DNA of 64,000 bases from Acidimicrobiia bacterium. Lineage in GTDB: Bacteria > Actinomycetota > Acidimicrobiia > IMCC26256 > JAMXLJ01. The notes beneath the pieces were generated by a model. The model saw only the letters and a list, made by a program, of their open reading frames with translations. It searched no databases and was not told the origin of the DNA. This document shows positions 59,385-64,000 of this stretch, in pieces. Location: the NCBI GenBank assembly GCA_035651955.1, contig DASRES010000055.1:24046-88045 (forward strand), read 5' to 3'. Both the position numbers and the translations under genes were made by a program. Each line of letters begins with the position of its first letter. Position 1 is the stretch's first letter.

Positions 59385-60604
59385 GCGTGCTCGCCGCGGG
59401 CGATCCGCTGTTCTCGCACGGGATCGACTTCACGGTCGCGCTCATCGTGATCGTGAAGACGATCATCGTCTTCGCGCTCCTGCTGCTGAGCGTCCTGCTC
59501 TACATCTGGTTCCTGCGCAAGATCATCGCCGACATGCAGAACCGCGTCGGGCCGGAGCGCGCCGGGCCCTTCGGTCTGCTCCAGACGCTCGCCGACGGCA
59601 TCAAGCTGTTCTTCAAGGAGCAGTCGATGCCCGAGAGCGCGGATCGCGCGGTGTTCCGGCTCGCGCCCTACCTCTCGATCATGCCTGCGTTCCTCGCGTT
59701 CGCGATCGTGCCGATCGGCGGGGTCGTCACCGTGGCCGGCCATCGCACCTACGTGCAGCTCGCCGACTTCCCGATCGGGATCCTGTTCCTGCTCGCGATG
59801 TCGGGCATCGGCCTGTACGGGGTGATGCTCGCGGGTTGGTCGTCAGGCTCGAAGTACCCGCTCCTCGGCTCCGTCCGCGCCTCGGCGCAGCTGCTGAGCT
59901 ACGAGGCCGCGCTCGGGCTGTCGATCGTCGGCGTGCTCGTGCACACCGGCACGCTGTCGACGCGCGACATCGTGTCGCAGCAGGCGTGGACGGGGACCTG
60001 GGGCACCAACGTCGGGAACTGGCCGATCTGGAACTGGCTGGTCTGGCCGGCGTTCGTCGCGTTCTTCATCTTCGTCATCGCGGCCGTCGCCGAGACGAAC
60101 CACCCGCCGTTCGACCTCGTGGAGGCGGAGCAGGAGCTCGTCGGCGGGTTCCACACCGAGTACACCGGCATCCGCTTCGCGATCTTCTATCTCGCGGAGT
60201 TCATGAACCTCATCACGATGTCCGCGATCGCGGTGACGCTGTTCCTTGGCGGCCCGGCCGGTCCGCACATGCCGGGCCTCGCCGCGAACGGCTGGTTCAA
60301 CGCGTGGGTCATGCCCATCTTCTGGTTCATGCTGAAGGTCATCGTGCTGCTCTTCTGCACGGTGTGGATCCGCGCGACCTTGCCGCGGCTCCGCTACGAC
60401 CAGCTCATGGATCTCGGCTGGAAGTTCCTGATCGAGATCGCCTTCCTGTGGCTGATGGTCTCCGGCGTGATCCGCGTCGCACGCGAGGAGCACTGGAACC
60501 TCTGGATCGTCGCGCCGGTCGCGGCCGTCGCCGCGTGCCTGGTGTACGGGGTCCTGTACCTCTCGATCCCGAAGCGCGACGAGTTGGTGGAGGAAATTCG
60601 CTGA
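59381..60604 (+). CDS. nuoH: NADH-quinone oxidoreductase subunit H
   Basis: This is the membrane subunit at the junction of the two arms, forming the quinone entry path. The 407-residue product has about eight to nine helices, with [28 protein letters not shown] at about 47-74, [25 protein letters not shown], and [29 protein letters not shown]. All three are invariant family loops with acidic residues. The ATG overlaps the nuoG stop (ATGA), and its own stop shares one base with the nuoI start. Confidence 0.97.
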   Translation: MSVLAAGDPLFSHGIDFTVALIVIVKTIIVFALLLLSVLLYIWFLRKIIADMQNRVGPERAGPFGLLQTLADGIKLFFKEQSMPESADRAVFRLAPYLSIMPAFLAFAIVPIGGVVTVAGHRTYVQLADFPIGILFLLAMSGIGLYGVMLAGWSSGSKYPLLGSVRASAQLLSYEAALGLSIVGVLVHTGTLSTRDIVSQQAWTGTWGTNVGNWPIWNWLVWPAFVAFFIFVIAAVAETNHPPFDLVEAEQELVGGFHTEYTGIRFAIFYLAEFMNLITMSAIAVTLFLGGPAGPHMPGLAANGWFNAWVMPIFWFMLKVIVLLFCTVWIRATLPRLRYDQLMDLGWKFLIEIAFLWLMVSGVIRVAREEHWNLWIVAPVAAVAACLVYGVLYLSIPKRDELVEEIR

Positions 60605-61299
60605 TGGGGCTCGCGAAGGGGTTCGGCGTCACGCTGCGCCAGATGTTCCGCCCGCGCGTCACCGAGCGGTTCCCCGCCGAGACGCGCCCGAAGCCGTCCC
60701 GCATGCACGGCCGGCACGTCCTTAACCGCTACGAGGACGGCATGGAGAAGTGCATCGGCTGCGAGCTGTGCGCGGGGATCTGTCCGGCCAAGTGCATCTA
60801 CGTCCGTGGTGCCGACAACCCGCCCGACGCGCCCGTCTCGCCGGGTGAGCGGTACGGGTTCGTCTACGAGATCAACTACCTGCGGTGCATCCACTGCGAC
60901 ATGTGCGTCGAGGCCTGCCCAACCGAGGCGATCACCGAGACGAAGCTGTTCGAGTTCTCGTTCACGAACCGGTCCGACGCGATCTACACGAAGAACGAGC
61001 TCCTCGTGGGCGACGACGGCCGCGCGCGCAAGCAGCCGTGGGAGCTGTGGCTCGGCGACTACGAGGCCCACACGAGCGAGTGGATGCGCGCGACCTCGCC
61101 GTCCGGCTCGGCCGTGTACGAGGGTCGCGTCTCGTGGTCGGGCGAGCTCGGCTGGGGTGTCAAGGCGCCCGAGGTCGGTCAGTCGAAGGCGCTGGACGAG
61201 CGCGCGATCGACCGGCCGCCGCCCGCGGAACCCGTCGCCGACGTCGACGAGGAGCACGGCGGCGACGTCGCACGCGACGGCGAGGTGCGGGACGCGTGA
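60604..61299 (+). CDS. nuoI: NADH-quinone oxidoreductase subunit I
   Basis: This is a ferredoxin-like subunit with two 4Fe-4S clusters (N6a, N6b). The 231-residue product has [16 protein letters not shown] at about 52-67 and [16 protein letters not shown] at about 98-113. The C-terminal 80 residues, acidic and rich in Pro and Asp, extend beyond the usual family end. The start shares a base with the nuoH stop, and the stop overlaps nuoJ (GTGA). Confidence 0.96.
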   Translation: MGLAKGFGVTLRQMFRPRVTERFPAETRPKPSRMHGRHVLNRYEDGMEKCIGCELCAGICPAKCIYVRGADNPPDAPVSPGERYGFVYEINYLRCIHCDMCVEACPTEAITETKLFEFSFTNRSDAIYTKNELLVGDDGRARKQPWELWLGDYEAHTSEWMRATSPSGSAVYEGRVSWSGELGWGVKAPEVGQSKALDERAIDRPPPAEPVADVDEEHGGDVARDGEVRDA

Positions 61300-61880
61300 T
61301 CGAGACGATCCTCTTCTTCGTCTTCGGCGCGTTCGCGCTCACGGGCGCGCTCGGTGTCGTGCTCGCCCGCAACCCGGTGCACAGCGCGCTGTTCCTCGTG
61401 CAGACCCTCGTCAGCATCGCGGTCTACTTCGTGCTCGAGGACGCGCAGCTCGTCGCGGCGGTGCAGGTGATCGTCTACGCGGGCGCGATCGTCGTGCTGT
61501 TCCTGTTCGTGATCATGTTGCTCGGTGTCGACCGCGTCGAGAACCTGCAGCACGAGCCGATCCCGTACCAGCGGCCAATCGCGATCCTGCTGTCCGTCGC
61601 GGCACTCGTGATGGTGCTGGTCCTCGCGGGCGGCACGTGGGCGACGGGCGCGCACACGTCGCGCGGCGTCCCGGTCAACGGTGGCGCGTCGAACCTCGGC
61701 GGCAACGTCAACCGCGTGGCGCGCGTCCTGTTCACCGACTTCCTCTGGCCCTTCGAGCTCACGGCCGTGCTGCTCGTCATCGCGGTCGTCGGTGGCGTCG
61801 CGCTCGCCCGCCGGAGCAGCCACCGCCCGCCGCCGATCGAGGCGCCCGCCGACGAGACCGAGGAGGTTCCGGCGCGATGA
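61296..61880 (+). CDS. nuoJ: NADH-quinone oxidoreductase subunit J
   Basis: This is a membrane subunit of 194 residues with about five helices. The conserved segment [55 protein letters not shown] covers helices 2-3 and the pi-bulge region of helix 3. [26 protein letters not shown] is the last helix. A loop of about 30 residues rich in Gly and Asn precedes it. It overlaps nuoI and nuoK by four bases each. Confidence 0.94.
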   Translation: MIETILFFVFGAFALTGALGVVLARNPVHSALFLVQTLVSIAVYFVLEDAQLVAAVQVIVYAGAIVVLFLFVIMLLGVDRVENLQHEPIPYQRPIAILLSVAALVMVLVLAGGTWATGAHTSRGVPVNGGASNLGGNVNRVARVLFTDFLWPFELTAVLLVIAVVGGVALARRSSHRPPPIEAPADETEEVPAR

Positions 61881-62182
61881 CCGTGACGGGCAACTACTAC
61901 CTCGTGCTCGCCGCGCTGCTCTTCACCATCGGCGCGGTCGGTCTGCTGCTGCGCCGCAACGTCCTCGTGATGTTCATGTGCATCGAGCTGATGCTGAACG
62001 CCGCCAACCTGACGTTCGTGACCTTCGCGCGGATGCTCAACGACATCGGCGGACAGGTCCTCGTCTTCTTCACGCTGGTCGTCGCAGCCGCGGAGGTCGC
62101 GGTCGGACTGGCGATCATCGTCGCGATCTTCCGGCGCCGGCAGGGCGCGACGGCCGACGACATCGATCTCCTGAAGGGCTGA
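61877..62182 (+). CDS. nuoK: NADH-quinone oxidoreductase subunit K
   Basis: This is a small antiporter-like membrane subunit of 101 residues with three helices. The conserved Glu of helix 2 lies in [18 protein letters not shown] and that of helix 3 in [19 protein letters not shown]. Both take part in proton translocation. It starts [22 protein letters not shown]. The ATG overlaps the nuoJ stop (ATGA), and nuoL follows after 34 bp. Confidence 0.96.
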   Translation: MTVTGNYYLVLAALLFTIGAVGLLLRRNVLVMFMCIELMLNAANLTFVTFARMLNDIGGQVLVFFTLVVAAAEVAVGLAIIVAIFRRRQGATADDIDLLKG

Positions 62183-62216
62183 CCTTGCGCACGTCGACGA
62201 ACGGGGGGGCCACACC

Positions 62217-64000
62217 GTGACCGCGCGGGATCTGCTCGACCTGGTCTGGATCATCCCGCTGCTGCCGCTCGTCGGCTCGGCGGTGCTGCTGCTGTTCGGC
62301 AAGCGCATCGGTGAGCCGCTGTCGGGCTGGATCGCGACCACGCTGTCCGGGCTCACGTTCGTCTGGTCGGGGGTCATGTTCTTCGCGCTGCGCGACATCC
62401 ACCCGCGCAGCCACGTCCGCAACATCTGGTCGTGGTTCCCGGCCGGCGGGTTCCAGGTGAAGCTCGGCTTCCTCGTCGACCCGCTGTCGGTGACGATGCT
62501 GCTCTTCGTCACGTTCGTCGGGACGTTCATCCACCTGTACTCGATCGGCTACCTGCACGGCGACAGCCGGTTCTCGCGGTTCTTCGCGTACCTGAACCTG
62601 TTCCTGGCCGCGATGCTCGTGCTCGTCCTGGGGAGCAGCTTCCTCGTCACCTTCCTCGGGTGGGAGGGTGTGGGGCTCGCGTCGTACCTCCTGATCTCCT
62701 TCTGGTTCGAGCGGAACTCGGCGGCGGTCGCGGGCAAGAAGGCGTTCGTCACGAACCGCGTCGGCGACTTCGGGTTCATGATCGCCATGTTCCTGATCTT
62801 CGCCCACCTCGGCAGCCTCGACTACGGCGTGATGAACGCGCAGGCGCACACCCTGTCGAACGGTGCCGCGACCGCGATCGCGCTCCTGCTGTTCCTCGGC
62901 GCGATGGGCAAGAGCGCGCAGCTGCCGCTCCACATCTGGCTGCCGGACGCGATGGAGGGCCCCACGCCGGTCTCGGCGATGCTGCACGCCGCGACCATGG
63001 TCACCGCCGGCGTGTTCCTGGTGTGTCGCGCGCACCCGTTCTTCCAGCACAGCGGCTCGGCCGGCGAGTGGGTCGCGTGGTTCGGCGCGATCACCGCCTT
63101 CTTCGCGGCGACGGTCGCGATGGTGAACAACGACATCAAGCGCGTGCTCGCGTACTCGACGATCAGCCAGCTCGGCTACATGTTCCTCGCCGCCGGTGTC
63201 GGCGCGTACGACGCCGCGATCTTCCACATGGTCACGCACGCCTTCTTCAAGGCGCTGCTCTTCCTCGGCGCGGGCTCGGTGATGCACGGCCTGCACGACG
63301 AGCAGGACATGCGCCGCATGGGTGGCCTGCGCCGGTTCATGCCGGTCACCGCGACGACGTTCATCGTCGCGTGGCTCGCGATCGCCGGCATCTTCCCGTT
63401 CGCCGGCTTCTGGTCGAAGGACGAGATCCTCGCCCGTGCGTGGTTCCACGAGTCGTACGCGCTGTGGGCGATCGGTGTGGTGACCGCGCTCCTCACGGCC
63501 TTCTACATGGCGCGCCAGGTCTGGCTCGTGTTCTTCGGCAACGAGCGGTGGCACCCCGTCACGGAGGCGTCGACGGGCACGCCGGCGGTCGACACGGCGA
63601 TCGCGGCGACCGGACCGGCGAGCGGCGACGAGCCCGTGAACGTGACGGCACACGCCGACGAGCCCGTCCACGTCGCGCGGCACGAGGACGCGCACGACGA
63701 ACCGCACGAGTCGCCGTGGCTCATGGGCCTCCCGCTCGTGGTCCTGGCGGTCGGCGCGCTCTTCGCCGGCCTCCTCGATCTCCCGTTCAGGAGCATCGAG
63801 TACCTGAACCACTGGCTGGAACCCGTGTTCGTGGGCGTCCACGTCTCCGAGGGCTCGTTCTCGACGGCCTTCGCGCTCTCGACGACCGCGTTCGTGCTCG
63901 CCGTGGTCGGCGTCCTCGTCGCGATCTCGATGTACCGCCGCGGCATCCCGAGCTTCGACGGCGACCCGTTGCCGGAGCGGCTGGGTCCGCTCGCGAAGGT
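62217..64000 (+). CDS. nuoL: NADH-quinone oxidoreductase subunit L (runs off the window)
   Basis: This is the distal proton-pumping antiporter-like subunit. About 594 codons are visible, starting MTARDLLDLVWIIPLLPLVG. LGWEGVGLASYLLISFWF (about residues 147-164) carries the conserved Glu. LPLHIWLPDAMEGPTPVSAMLHAATMVTAGV, NNDIKRVLAYSTISQLGYM and HAFFKALLFLGAGSVMH mark the proton channel. Between about 440 and 500 a loop rich in Asp, Glu and His (ARHEDAHDEPHES) precedes the final helices. The lateral helix at the C-terminus is cut off by the window. nuoM and nuoN are expected beyond. Confidence 0.95.
   Translation, partial: MTARDLLDLVWIIPLLPLVGSAVLLLFGKRIGEPLSGWIATTLSGLTFVWSGVMFFALRDIHPRSHVRNIWSWFPAGGFQVKLGFLVDPLSVTMLLFVTFVGTFIHLYSIGYLHGDSRFSRFFAYLNLFLAAMLVLVLGSSFLVTFLGWEGVGLASYLLISFWFERNSAAVAGKKAFVTNRVGDFGFMIAMFLIFAHLGSLDYGVMNAQAHTLSNGAATAIALLLFLGAMGKSAQLPLHIWLPDAMEGPTPVSAMLHAATMVTAGVFLVCRAHPFFQHSGSAGEWVAWFGAITAFFAATVAMVNNDIKRVLAYSTISQLGYMFLAAGVGAYDAAIFHMVTHAFFKALLFLGAGSVMHGLHDEQDMRRMGGLRRFMPVTATTFIVAWLAIAGIFPFAGFWSKDEILARAWFHESYALWAIGVVTALLTAFYMARQVWLVFFGNERWHPVTEASTGTPAVDTAIAATGPASGDEPVNVTAHADEPVHVARHEDAHDEPHESPWLMGLPLVVLAVGALFAGLLDLPFRSIEYLNHWLEPVFVGVHVSEGSFSTAFALSTTAFVLAVVGVLVAISMYRRGIPSFDGDPLPERLGPLAK

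Overview
The window is a stretch of chromosome from a very GC-rich, flagellated, aerobic actinobacterium. MshA (mycothiol), a MenJ/geranylgeranyl-reductase-like protein, an F420-type luciferase-like oxidoreductase, a proC/Rv0500A-like pair, GTG starts, overlapping stop/start codons and apparently leaderless promoters all point to Actinobacteria. Motility together with a WhiG/FliA sigma factor and RsiG, and a b6/subunit IV-like split cytochrome b, suggest Acidimicrobiia or a relative. That placement is an inference. I see no rRNA, tRNA, CRISPR array, phage or insertion sequence.

1-6756 is a motility block: a flagellin cut by the window edge, the FliA/WhiG sigma factor, an orphan LuxR-type regulator whose receiver lacks the phospho-acceptor Asp, then FlgN-FlgK-FlgL-FliW-CsrA. 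A methyl-accepting chemotaxis protein lies at 19619 and an RsiG-like c-di-GMP-responsive anti-sigma factor at 28879. Candidate FliA/WhiG promoters precede flagellin, flgN and the chemotaxis gene. Together they suggest a c-di-GMP / RsiG / FliA transcription switch plus FliW/CsrA control of flagellin translation.

6762-36297 is mostly metabolism: alanine dehydrogenase, an LLM oxidoreductase, bioA-bioF-bioD, four short-chain dehydrogenases, a Cys-less thiolase paired with a DUF35 protein, a kinase-like protein, thioesterase and MaoC hotdog proteins, an acyl-CoA synthetase, a cation efflux protein, and a divergent pair of secreted or membrane proteins, one YcnI-like. Two of the SDR genes share one promoter/operator architecture (TANCCTGACG-N4-CGTCAGG). 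mshA-ybjN-proC-HTH resembles the mycobacterial arrangement.

36236-44549 holds a membrane protein and the operon rex - siroheme synthase - hemA - hemC - cobA/hemD - hemB - hemL, from a promoter carrying a Rex operator, so tetrapyrrole synthesis is probably tied to the NADH/NAD+ ratio. 44567-49998 (minus strand) is a menaquinol:cytochrome c reductase cluster with Rieske protein, two-part cytochrome b, a diheme cytochrome c and three accessory membrane proteins. 50319-64000 has a menaquinone-reductase-like flavoprotein followed by nuoA-nuoL of complex I, the last gene running off the window.

Three intergenic loci (about 7936-8027, 50173-50330, 53341-53490) carry GAGCGAGCGGAGC-type repeats. Two share an identical 28-bp core in opposite orientations, and two contain perfect or near-perfect tandem duplications. 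One duplication lies inside the nuo operon.
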